From: Pseudonocardiaceae bacterium YIM PH 21723
GTDB lineage: Bacteria; Actinomycetota; Actinomycetes; Mycobacteriales; Pseudonocardiaceae
Direction: 5' to 3'
DNA length: 64,000 nt
Assembly: GCA_003600225.1 (NCBI GenBank)
Contig: QZFT01000017.1
Span: 62,001 to 126,000, forward strand
Made by a program: the position numbers and the translations under genes. The notes under the pieces were generated by a model. It had not been told where the DNA came from, did no database searches, and saw only the letters and a list, made by a program, of their open reading frames with translations. Position 1 is the first letter of the stretch. Every line of letters starts with the position of its first letter. Shown in pieces: positions 1-11,142 of this stretch.

Positions 1-5
1 CCATG

Positions 6-524
6 TCAGCGCAGCAGCTCGTCGATCAGGTGCGCGCCCAGCCCGACCTCGTCGTAGTGCTTGCGGCACATCTCAAGGTAGTCGTGCACGTCGAAGAATC
101 CGACGGGATCGCCGTTCCCGTCCAGCCAGATCAGCGGGCCCTTCACGATGAAGAAGGCCTTCATCGGCTCGGGGCTGTCGTACGCGACCAGCGTGTGCCC
201 CTCACCGGGCGACTCGTAGACGAAGTCACCCGCGGTGGCCACCCAGTCGCGCTCCAGGTAGCCCCACTTACCGGAGATCGTGTACGCGAACACCTCGTGC
301 GGATGGTAGTGCCGGTTCACCAGGCCGGCCTCCTTGGCACGCAGGATGTCCGCCCAGGAGTTGTCCTTGACATTGATCCACAGTGGACGCGAGCCGACGG
401 TCTCGGTGAACGGAACGTAGTACTTGTCCTCGTCGGTGGCCACTTTGGACAGGTAGACCTCGGGTAGCGCATCCGGCCGCAGGGAGTTCTCGATGGGTGT
501 GAGCGATCTCCAGAATTCGGTCAT
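6..524 (-). CDS. Cupin-domain dioxygenase-like protein (2,4'-dihydroxyacetophenone dioxygenase family)
   Basis: A 172-residue single-domain cupin. The metal-binding first cupin motif is visible as HYHPHE at residues 72-77, with a second histidine at 110 in a GEGH turn, so an iron- or other metal-binding beta-barrel is expected. The overall pattern resembles the ChrR-like / 2,4'-dihydroxyacetophenone dioxygenase family, whose characterised member cleaves a carbon-carbon bond of an aromatic ketone; the substrate here is not known. It has no signal peptide and is probably cytoplasmic. The gene is complete: its TGA lies at the very edge of the window. It stands alone, 85 bp downstream of the start-side of nothing obvious, next to a lipoprotein binding-protein gene on the same strand. 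Confidence 0.75.
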   Translation of the reverse strand: MTEFWRSLTPIENSLRPDALPEVYLSKVATDEDKYYVPFTETVGSRPLWINVKDNSWADILRAKEAGLVNRHYHPHEVFAYTISGKWGYLERDWVATAGDFVYESPGEGHTLVAYDSPEPMKAFFIVKGPLIWLDGNGDPVGFFDVHDYLEMCRKHYDEVGLGAHLIDELLR

Positions 525-608
525 AACCGCCAGTTTTCCCAGCGCGACCGGGACCGGTCTTCACTCTCCGGGACACCTCTTTGCCTGTCCCGGACATGCC
601 ACCTCCGG

Positions 609-1835
609 CTAGCGCGGCTTACCGGCCTTGAGCTTCGCGAGATCCGAGGAGTAAGGGCCCGCGACCAGTGCGAAGGCCCCCAGCACCGACGGGTCGGCCT
701 TGGCGAGGTAGGACTCGTCGGTAGGCGGCCTGCCGACCTGGGAGAAACGCAGCGGACCGGTCAGCGACTGGGTGTCCACCCGGTCCGTCGCCCGGAACGC
801 CCGCAGCACGCCGTCCCGGGTGAGATCCCCGTCCGCGCAGGCCTTGCGCAACACGGCGGCGAAGGCCAGCCCCAAGGCGTACGCGTGGTTGGTCGCCGGC
901 GTCAGCTGGGCGTTGGGGTACTTCTCCTTGTACTCCTTGGCCACCATCTTCGGGCCGGGCAGATCGGCCGAGTTGGGGGCCATCGCCGTGACGAACAGCA
1001 CCCGCTTGATCACGGCCTGCGCCAGCGGAGTCTTGAGGATGGACGGGTCGATACCGATGCCACTGATCAACATCGGCACCTCCCACTTCAGCGCCTCGGT
1101 CGAGCCGATCGCACTGGTCGTCTGCTGCGGCTGGGTGCTGACGATGACGACCTTGGCCCCGGCGGCCTTCAGTTCGGAGATCGCCTGCACCGCCTCGGTG
1201 CCGCCCTCCGGTATCGACTTGGTGAGGAGGTTCAGCCGCCACTGGTCCGCGGCGAACTTGCTGCCCTCCACCGCGACCCGGCCGAAGTCGGAGTCGACGT
1301 AGACATGCCCGACGGTGTCCCCGTCAGCCAGCACGCCGTCTTTCTTGTACTTGCTCAGGCCATTGATGATGTCCAGGTCGTAGGTGGAGCCGACGAGCAT
1401 CATGCTCGGATGCCCCAGCAGGCTGGGCGTCCAGGTGATCGGCGCGGCCAGCACCCGGGACTGCAGCAGGTCCGGCGCGATGGCCTCCATCATCGCCGTA
1501 CCGGTGACGTCCAGGAAACCGAGGACCTTCGGCTCCAGGTCGAAGTACTCGCGCAGGGCCCGGTCGACCTTGTAGCCGTGGTCGGCGATGTTCAGGTGCA
1601 GTTTGCGCCCGCAGACCCCGCCCTGGGCGTTGATGTCGTCCACCACCAGGCCGTAGCCGTTGTTCCGGCTCGGCGCCGTCGGCGAGAACGGTCCGGTCTG
1701 ATCACTCAACACGCCCAGGGTGATCGTGTCGTCGGTGACGCCGGGGCCGGTCTTGACCGGTACCGCCCGCTTCGCCGTGCCGCATCCGGCCAGCAGAACC
1801 AGGATCACGCCAACGCTAACGATTCTGTAGCGCAC
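609..1835 (-). CDS. Branched-chain amino acid-type ABC transporter substrate-binding lipoprotein (paralog 1)
   Basis: A 408-residue periplasmic-binding-protein type I (Peripla_BP_6, LivJ-like). It starts with a lipoprotein signal peptide ending in LLAGC, so Cys18 would be lipidated and the protein held on the outer face of the membrane. The mature part begins with the typical strand ITLGVLSDQTGPFS. No permease or ATPase genes are adjacent, so it is an orphan receptor, possibly a sensor partner or served by a transporter elsewhere. It is closely similar along its whole length to the protein at 4521-5750 (shared KTGPG-V/I-T-DTITLGVL, DLEPKVLGFLD, SLTGPLRFSQ segments), showing a recent duplication. 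Confidence 0.85.
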   Translation of the reverse strand: MRYRIVSVGVILVLLAGCGTAKRAVPVKTGPGVTDDTITLGVLSDQTGPFSPTAPSRNNGYGLVVDDINAQGGVCGRKLHLNIADHGYKVDRALREYFDLEPKVLGFLDVTGTAMMEAIAPDLLQSRVLAAPITWTPSLLGHPSMMLVGSTYDLDIINGLSKYKKDGVLADGDTVGHVYVDSDFGRVAVEGSKFAADQWRLNLLTKSIPEGGTEAVQAISELKAAGAKVVIVSTQPQQTTSAIGSTEALKWEVPMLISGIGIDPSILKTPLAQAVIKRVLFVTAMAPNSADLPGPKMVAKEYKEKYPNAQLTPATNHAYALGLAFAAVLRKACADGDLTRDGVLRAFRATDRVDTQSLTGPLRFSQVGRPPTDESYLAKADPSVLGAFALVAGPYSSDLAKLKAGKPR

Positions 1836-1959
1836 AGGTGGCTCCCCCGTTAACGGACACAGACGGCAGGAGTATCTGGCGGAAGCGGGAATTCCACCCA
1901 GCAGTGTGAGCCAGCTAACTATAGCCTTTTTTTCGAATTCCTATGCATATTCCCGACTT

Positions 1960-3090
1960 TCACCGCTCGGCGCGATAGAGCGCGATGCCGTTCGGCACCG
2001 GTCGTTCACGACCGTCGGAGGGCACATTCCTTACCGTGGAACCGGTTTCGCCCTCGGCCCTGGCGACCAACTCGGACGATCCGCCACCGTCCACCATGAC
2101 CGCGTCCTGCGCGCCCCGGTCGCGCATGATCTGCGCCATTTCGGACGCGCTGACCCCGCAGCTCGCGGAAGATCGGCCGTCCACCACGACCAGCATCAGC
2201 TGCCTGCCCGCATTCCGGAAGCCGATCGCGGTCTCCGGATTGCGCACCTGGCCGGTCAGTGGATCGGCGAAGGCCAGGTCGGTCAGCTGCTGCACAGCGC
2301 CATTCCGGACCAGTACCACCCTGGCCCCCAGCAACGTGGTCATCTGGGCCAGGGGATCGATCTGGGCGGCGTACCGGGCGTCGACCCGATCGCCGACGGC
2401 CAGCGCGCCGACCAGGTCGGCCGCCGATTCCGCGCCGACCAGGGCAACCGCGTTCCCGGCTAATCGCCCGGCCGCCGGGGCGTCGTGCTTCTCGGTTACC
2501 ACGCCGTCGGTGATGATCGCTTCCCGCTGGACACCGGCGTCCCGGATCGCCCTGCTCTCGGTGCCCCACACCGGCGTGAACAGACCCAGTCCGCCCGCTG
2601 CGGGCAGGAACGGCTGGTTCAGCCCGGCCAGGGGCTGCCTGCCGCCGGGCAGTGTCACGGTGCCGTCGAGCGAGGCGTCGACGATGCGCCCGGCGCCCTG
2701 CCGATCGAATCCCACGGACTGATTCCATGGCTCCGGGCGCGGATTCGGTCCCTTGCGCAGCGCGCCGTCCTGAATTTCCGCGCCGAGGGCGGAACCGGTC
2801 TTGCCGATGTCGAAGAAGTCACCGTTGATCGCGGCGACGGCCCGGCCCCTGTCCGCCATGCCGGTCAGCACCTCGGTCCGCGCCACGTCGGCGGGCGTCA
2901 GCAAACCGACCCGCACGGCGGGGTTGTCCAGGTCCGCGTCGACCTGAACTCCCTCAAGGGCGCAGCTCGGCCCCTGCAGGTGCAGCGGTGTCAGGGTGAT
3001 CCCCGGACTCAGCTCGGTGCTCTCAGCCGCCTGCGCGACGGTCGTGCTCGTGAACGCCAGGGACAACGCGACGAACAGTGCCCTCCACAT
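1960..3090 (-). CDS. Secreted phosphodiester glycosidase family protein (NAGPA-like, DUF2233)
   Basis: A 376-residue protein with a Sec signal peptide (hydrophobic core LFVALSLAFTSTTVAQAA, cleavage near residue 22). It carries the hallmarks of the NAGPA/DUF2233 fold: NGDFFD at 89-94 and the C-terminal glycine-rich VDGGGSS motif at about 333-339 followed by a VPNGIAL strand. The human relative removes GlcNAc from phosphodiester-linked sugars; bacterial members are thought to act on exopolysaccharide or wall phosphodiesters, but the substrate here is unknown. It starts 31 bp downstream of the MFS exporter gene on the same strand, so the two may share a transcript. Confidence 0.8.
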   Translation of the reverse strand: MWRALFVALSLAFTSTTVAQAAESTELSPGITLTPLHLQGPSCALEGVQVDADLDNPAVRVGLLTPADVARTEVLTGMADRGRAVAAINGDFFDIGKTGSALGAEIQDGALRKGPNPRPEPWNQSVGFDRQGAGRIVDASLDGTVTLPGGRQPLAGLNQPFLPAAGGLGLFTPVWGTESRAIRDAGVQREAIITDGVVTEKHDAPAAGRLAGNAVALVGAESAADLVGALAVGDRVDARYAAQIDPLAQMTTLLGARVVLVRNGAVQQLTDLAFADPLTGQVRNPETAIGFRNAGRQLMLVVVDGRSSASCGVSASEMAQIMRDRGAQDAVMVDGGGSSELVARAEGETGSTVRNVPSDGRERPVPNGIALYRAER

Positions 3091-3120
3091 GGATCATGGG
3101 TACCGCCGCCGGGTGTCGTA

Positions 3121-4494
3121 CTAGGAAACCCTGGCCGAATCCCGTTGTGCGGGCAGGAAAAAGGCGAACACCGCCAGGAACAGCAGGGTGATCGCGGTTG
3201 CCAGCCAGGCCCGGTCCAGGTGCGTTCCGGAGATGCTGACCAGCACCGCGAGACCGATCGCGGCACCACTCTGCCTGGCGGTGGTCAGCAGTCCCGACAC
3301 GGCACCCGCCTCGGCGGGCCCCGCACCCGACGCGGCGATGGTGGTGATCGGCGTGTTCAGCAACCCACCACCACTGGAGATCAACAGGGCCGGGCCGAGA
3401 ATGCCCAGCACATAGCCCATGTCCGGTGTCAGCAGGCTCTGCCACCAGAAGCCGGCCGCGGCCAGGGACGCGCCGAAGACCACCAGGGTCCGGCCGTCGA
3501 CCCGGCTCATCAGCCACGGCGTCACCCGCACACCGACCACAATGGACACCAAGGCGTGCGGCAGCAGCGCCAGACCGGCCTGCAGCGGGGAGTAGTGCAG
3601 GGTGTGCTGCACGGTCAACGTCAGGAAGTACCACATCGGAACCATGCAGGCCCCGGCCAGCACGCTGGCCACATTCCCCCGGGCGATCGCGGGAATCCGC
3701 AACAGCCGCAACGGGATCAGCGGTGTGGCCGCGTACCGGTGCTCCACCAGCACGAACAACGCGAGCAGGACGACGGCGGCGATCAGTCCCCAGTAGAAGG
3801 ACGGCGCCGTCCAACCGTATGCGCCGCCCTGGCTGACCGCGTAAGTGAGCGCGGTGAGCCCACCGGTGGCCAATACGGCACCCGGGACGTCCAGCGAGCG
3901 CCGGACGGTCAGCTCATCACCCTCCAACTGCCGGACCACCAACGCGATGGCCACCACGCCGATCGGCACGTTGATCAGCAGGGTGGACCGCCAGGTCAGG
4001 TATTCGGTGAGCACGCCGCTCAGCACCCCGCCGGCGGCGCCACCGGCGAAGCCCATGGCGGTCCACGCCGCGATCGCCCGGGTGCGACCGGAGCCCTCCG
4101 GGAAGGTCGTGGTGATCATGGTCAACGTGGTGGGCGCCAGCACGGCGGCGCCGAATCCCTGACCGGCCCGGGCGGCGATCAACGCCCAGCCCGCGGTGGC
4201 CAGCCCACCGAACAGGCTGGCCGCGGTGAACAGGACCAGGCCGGACAGGAAGATCCGTCTGCGCCCGAACAGGTCGGCCAGCCGGCCACCGAGCAACAGC
4301 AGCCCGGCGAAGACCAGTACGTAGGCGTTGATGATCCACTGCAACGCCTGGTCGCCGATTCCCAGGTCGCGGCCCATGGTCGGCAGGGCCACCGTCACCA
4401 CGGACACGTCCAGGACCAGCATGAACTGCGCGGCGCAGGCGGCGAACAGGACGAACCGGACCGCTCCCCCAGTCTTCACGGACACGACCGCCAC
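3121..4494 (-). CDS. MFS transporter, DHA2 (EmrB/QacA) family, 14 transmembrane segments
   Basis: A 457-residue polytopic membrane protein. The N-terminus shows the DHA2 family signature: LDVSVVTVALPTM in helix 1, then an ALQWIINAYVL segment and the cytoplasmic-loop motif GGRLADLFGRRR. This family exports drugs, dyes or metabolites by proton antiport. The ligand cannot be inferred from sequence. The likely start ATG (4494) is followed by a short cytoplasmic tail. It lies between the two paralogous binding-protein genes and is followed by the NAGPA-like gene, all on the minus strand. Confidence 0.9.
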   Translation of the reverse strand: MAVVSVKTGGAVRFVLFAACAAQFMLVLDVSVVTVALPTMGRDLGIGDQALQWIINAYVLVFAGLLLLGGRLADLFGRRRIFLSGLVLFTAASLFGGLATAGWALIAARAGQGFGAAVLAPTTLTMITTTFPEGSGRTRAIAAWTAMGFAGGAAGGVLSGVLTEYLTWRSTLLINVPIGVVAIALVVRQLEGDELTVRRSLDVPGAVLATGGLTALTYAVSQGGAYGWTAPSFYWGLIAAVVLLALFVLVEHRYAATPLIPLRLLRIPAIARGNVASVLAGACMVPMWYFLTLTVQHTLHYSPLQAGLALLPHALVSIVVGVRVTPWLMSRVDGRTLVVFGASLAAAGFWWQSLLTPDMGYVLGILGPALLISSGGGLLNTPITTIAASGAGPAEAGAVSGLLTTARQSGAAIGLAVLVSISGTHLDRAWLATAITLLFLAVFAFFLPAQRDSARVS

Positions 4495-4520
4495 CCTTCG
4501 TTAGCTTGGGTACAGATGTA

Positions 4521-5750
4521 TCACCGTGGCTTGGAGGCCTTCTGCTTGGCCAGCTCGGAGGTGAAGGGCCCGTCGATCAGGCTGAGCTTTCCGGGGGCGT
4601 CGAGATCCGGCTTGACCAGGAACGATTGGTCGCTGGACGGCCTGCCCGCCTGGGAGAACCGCAGGGGGCCGGTCAGCGACCTGGTGTCCAGGTGATCCGT
4701 CTGGCGGAAGGCCCGGAGCATGCCCTCCCTGGTCATGTCACCGTTGCCGCAGGCCTTGCGCAGCACCGAGGCGAAGGACAGGCCGACGGAGTAGCCGTGG
4801 TTGACCGCGGCGGTCGCCTCCACCCCGGGGAACTTGCGGTTGAACGCCCCCGACACCTCCTTGGCACCGGGCAGGTCGGCGCCGAACGGGGCGAACGGGG
4901 CCACCACCTTGACCCGCTTCACCACCGCGGGCGCGGCGGGCGAGGCCAGCATCGCCGGGTCGAAGCCGACCGCGTTGACCATGATCGGCACGTCCCACTT
5001 CATGGCCTCGGCGGCGACAACGCCGAGCGCCGTCTGCTTCGGCGTGGTGCTCAGGAAGACCGCCTTGGCCCCGGCGTTCTTGAGCTGCGCGAACATCGCG
5101 GGCAGCTCGGTGCCGGTCTCCGGGATCTCGCGGGCCTGCAGGTTGAGACGCCACTGCTGGGCGGCGAACTGACTTCCCTCGAGCGCGCCCTGACCGTAGT
5201 CGCCGGGCACGTAGATGTGGCCGATGGTGTCGCCGTCGGCGAGCAGGCCGTCCTTCTTCAGCCGGCTCAACCCGTTGATCACATCCAGGTCGTAGGTGGA
5301 ACCGACGATCATGAGGTTCGGGTTGCCCAGCAGATCGGCTGACCACGAGGTCGGCGCGGCGATCACCCGGCTCTGCAATAGATCCGGCGCGATGGCCTCC
5401 ATCATCGGCGAGCCGGTGATGTCCAGGAACCCGAGGACCTTCGGCTCCAGGTCGAAGTAGCCGGTGAGCGCGCGCTGCACGTCATAACCGTGGTCGGCGA
5501 TCGTCATCCCTAGCTTGCGACCGCAGATCCCGCCACCGGCGTTGACCTCGTCGATGAGCAGCTCGAAGCCCTTGATCTTGCTGGGGGTGGTGGGTGAGAA
5601 CGGCCCGGTCTGGTCGGTGAGCACACCCAGGGTGATGGTGTCGGCGGTGATCCCCGGACCCGTCTTGAGTTCGGCCCGCGGCGTGGACCCACACCCGGCG
5701 ATCAACACGAGCAAGGACACGACGGCGACGGCGCTGCGCAACACGGACAC
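4521..5750 (-). CDS. Branched-chain amino acid-type ABC transporter substrate-binding lipoprotein (paralog 2)
   Basis: A 409-residue Peripla_BP_6 protein with a lipobox LIAGC (Cys20) and the same architecture as the gene at 609-1835. The two share long identical stretches (for example ADTITLGVL, DQTGPFSP, EAIAPDLLQSRV), so they arose by duplication and now bracket two unrelated genes. There is again no linked permease or ATPase. The protein is expected to be a membrane-anchored receptor for a small ligand such as an amino acid or amide. Its upstream region (5751-6185) holds a perfect 12-bp hairpin at 5955-5999. Confidence 0.85.
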   Translation of the reverse strand: MSVLRSAVAVVSLLVLIAGCGSTPRAELKTGPGITADTITLGVLTDQTGPFSPTTPSKIKGFELLIDEVNAGGGICGRKLGMTIADHGYDVQRALTGYFDLEPKVLGFLDITGSPMMEAIAPDLLQSRVIAAPTSWSADLLGNPNLMIVGSTYDLDVINGLSRLKKDGLLADGDTIGHIYVPGDYGQGALEGSQFAAQQWRLNLQAREIPETGTELPAMFAQLKNAGAKAVFLSTTPKQTALGVVAAEAMKWDVPIMVNAVGFDPAMLASPAAPAVVKRVKVVAPFAPFGADLPGAKEVSGAFNRKFPGVEATAAVNHGYSVGLSFASVLRKACGNGDMTREGMLRAFRQTDHLDTRSLTGPLRFSQAGRPSSDQSFLVKPDLDAPGKLSLIDGPFTSELAKQKASKPR

Positions 5751-5954
5751 TCCCCACCAACGAGATGAAATCGATGGAGTATTGGCCTACGCCGAGCGAT
5801 CTAAACGAATCTGTGGCGCACGTTACTAGCCGGTAGCGGAAGGCACGGTCCACACAGGACGGTTGCGCCCATTGCAACGAATTGTGTGAAAATGACAACG
5901 ATGGCCGGGAAAGCGCTTATTGACCAAGGGAATCTGAGCGCTATAAAGTAGTGC

Positions 5955-5999
5955 TGCGCCACGCTCCTGGCGACCCCCAGGCCGGTCGAGCGTGGCGCA
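5955..5999. repeat. Perfect 12-bp inverted repeat, 21-nt loop
   Basis: TGCGCCACGCTC at 5955-5966 is exactly complementary to GAGCGTGGCGCA at 5988-5999. The hairpin is about 205 bp upstream of the lipoprotein start codon and about 190 bp beyond the stem-loop that ends the carboxylase operon, so it could be a second terminator of that operon or part of a leader. No T-run follows it. Confidence 0.7.
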
Positions 6000-6185
6000 T
6001 TCACAGAATTCACTGAGCCATTATTTCACCCCGCTCCCGGGGCGGTGGGCTGCACGGCAGCGGATCGCCGCAGGCCCCTGCATGGCGGGTGCCGTGACTC
6101 TCTTTGCGGAATACCTATTCTTCGCCGAATAGAATTCGCACTATTGCGATGAGCCGCGTCGAGACCCGGCCACCAACCCGGGTAC

Positions 6186-6239
6186 CCGGAGTTGACGAGT
6201 TTCGGGCTCGTCCCTCGCCGCGAAACTCGTCAACTCCGG
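6186..6239 (-). terminator. Long stem-loop family, copy 1 (19-bp stem), after the carboxylase gene
   Basis: A perfect 19-bp stem starting CCGGAGTTGACGAG, 10 bp past the stop codon of the carboxylase gene. Read in the direction of that gene its loop is the same as in the copies at 19074, 40793 and 52965. Compared with those copies the stem differs at several positions on both arms so that pairing is kept. A terminator or 3'-end stabilising role is inferred from position; there is no T-tract. Confidence 0.65.
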
Positions 6240-6248
6240 AGCGGGGAA

Positions 6249-9778
<3,530 letters not shown>

Positions 9779-9779
<1 letters not shown>

Positions 9780-10375
9780 TACTCCACCACCATCCGGATC
9801 GGGGTCGGGTTGAATCCGTTGCACGGGTTGTTGATCTGCGGGCAGTTGGACACCAGCACCAGCACGTCGGTCTCCGCGCGCAGCCGCACCGTCAGGCCGG
9901 GTGCGGAGATGCCGTCCACGATCCCCAGGGTTCCGTCCGGTTCCACCGGCACGTTCATGTACCAGTTGACGTTGCTGACCAGGTCCCGCTTGCCCAGGCC
10001 CCACTTGACGCCCTCGGCGAGGAAGTTCTCCACGCACGCGTGCTGGTGCCGGGTGTGCTGGCCGTACCGCAGGCTGTTGGACTCCTGGCTGCAGGCGCCG
10101 CCGAGCGTGTCGTGCCGGCCACAGGTGTCCGCCACGACGGTCAGCAGCGGGCTGCCGGTCTGGGTGCGCAGCACGCTCCCGGTGGTCAGGAAGATGTTGC
10201 GTTGCGCGGCGATGGTGACCGCGGCGCTGTACCGCTGCGACGTGTCGTTCGCGTCGTAGCAGAGGAAATCGGCCGCCTGGTTGCCGCCCAGGTCCACAAT
10301 GGACAGCTCTTGGCCACGCTTCAGCACCGTGGAGAACGGGGCCCTGGCGGGCACCTCCACATCCAGCACCGTCAT
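9779..10375 (-). CDS. DUF1989 protein, urea carboxylase-associated / carboxyguanidine deiminase subunit-like
   Basis: A 198-residue DUF1989 (urea carboxylase-associated) protein. Conserved features are DTCGRHD around residues 83-89, Cys95, and a C-terminal NNPCNGFNPTPIR segment. In characterised systems two such proteins form a heteromeric carboxyguanidine deiminase (CgdAB), which turns carboxyguanidine into allophanate and ammonia. The ATG at 10375 overlaps the stop of the preceding DUF1989 gene (ATGA) and the stop overlaps the carboxylase start, so the three are translationally coupled. Residues upstream of this ATG in the same frame are read-through of the neighbour. Which subunit (A or B) it is cannot be settled by eye. 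Confidence 0.85.
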
Positions 10376-11142
10376 GCGAGCCCCCGGGCGGTCAGGTAGT
10401 CGGCGGTGTTCTCGAAGGCCCGCTGCCCCTCCGGGCTGTATGTCCATTCCGGATTGTCCGGGGTGGTCGGCCGGTCCTGCCAGGCCACGATCCGCAGCGG
10501 CGTGGCCGGGTCCGAGGACAGTGGGTGCGGCGCGTTGACGATCAACGCGATGACCGGCAGCTCGATCCGCAGGTCGAGGGACTTGCCGGGACCGGCCGAG
10601 CCCTGGATCTCGAAGGATCCGTCGGGCTGCACCCGCACGCCCTGGAAGAAGGACAGGCTGGGCGGGATGTCCCGGGGTGTCAGGCCGTGCTTGGCCGCGG
10701 CGAGGTGTAGCAGTGGCAGGTCCCGGGGCGCGATGCCGCAGAGGGCGTCGTGCCGGCCGCTCTCGTCGGCCACGATGCCGGCCAGTACCCGGGCCTGATC
10801 GGACAGCAGCAGGACCCGGTCACCGAGGTAGGCGTTCCACTGCACCTTCACGGTGTCGGCGACGTTGAGTCGTTCCCAGGGCTGGTCGGCGTTGTACAGC
10901 AGCACGTGCGCGCAGGCGGCACCGTCCACATCGGTCAGTCGCAGCCGGGTTCCCCGGGCGAGGACCTTGTGCGTGTATCCGTTGCCGGGGACGATCTCCA
11001 CCCAGGTGAGCGCGGAGGCGTCCACTCCGGACGGTGGCGAGTCGTAGGTGGCGGCCGGGATGATCGGCATGGCCTCGGCCGCCGTACCCGCCTGTGCTCT
11101 GGCGTGCTCCCTGGCCTGTTCCGGTGTCGCTGTGGAACTCAT
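10372..11142 (-). CDS. DUF1989 protein, second urea carboxylase-associated / carboxyguanidine deiminase subunit-like
   Basis: A 256-residue DUF1989 protein with ESGRHD at 127-132 and Cys135, matching the core motif of its neighbour but with an extra N-terminal region of about 40 residues rich in Ala/Glu. Paired DUF1989 genes beside a biotin carboxylase and allophanate hydrolase are the signature of the guanidine carboxylation pathway. The start ATG (11142) overlaps the permease stop as ATGA; the frame stays open upstream only as antisense-like shadow of the permease. Probably cytoplasmic and in complex with the product of the next gene. Confidence 0.85.
   Translation of the reverse strand: MSSTATPEQAREHARAQAGTAAEAMPIIPAATYDSPPSGVDASALTWVEIVPGNGYTHKVLARGTRLRLTDVDGAACAHVLLYNADQPWERLNVADTVKVQWNAYLGDRVLLLSDQARVLAGIVADESGRHDALCGIAPRDLPLLHLAAAKHGLTPRDIPPSLSFFQGVRVQPDGSFEIQGSAGPGKSLDLRIELPVIALIVNAPHPLSSDPATPLRIVAWQDRPTTPDNPEWTYSPEGQRAFENTADYLTARGLA

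Larger units (their letters stand above)
5751..6248. other. Intergenic stretch of about 500 bp holding hairpins but no gene
   Basis: No convincing coding sequence was found here; the small reading frames lack family resemblance and ribosome-binding sites. It contains the upstream region of the binding-protein gene ending at 5750, a perfect 12-bp inverted repeat (5955-5999), a short GC-rich hairpin around 6026-6050 (CCCCG / CGGGG), and a member of the long stem-loop family (6186-6239) directly after the carboxylase gene. The part from about 5755 to 5960 and 6100 to 6150 is less GC-rich than the genes, as expected for promoter DNA. Confidence 0.6.

Noticed and set aside
2485-4695. A 736-codon plus-strand open frame across the glycosidase and MFS genes
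   Set aside because: Low-complexity Gln/Gly/Arg/His composition typical of the antisense of GC-rich genes; the minus-strand genes have clear families.
9780-10037. Possible N-terminal extension of the carboxylase (open frame to 10037)
   Set aside because: It runs antisense-frame through the DUF1989 gene, has no family resemblance, and the true start overlaps the upstream stop as TAATG with the family's N-terminal MRLLVANRGEIAVRI.
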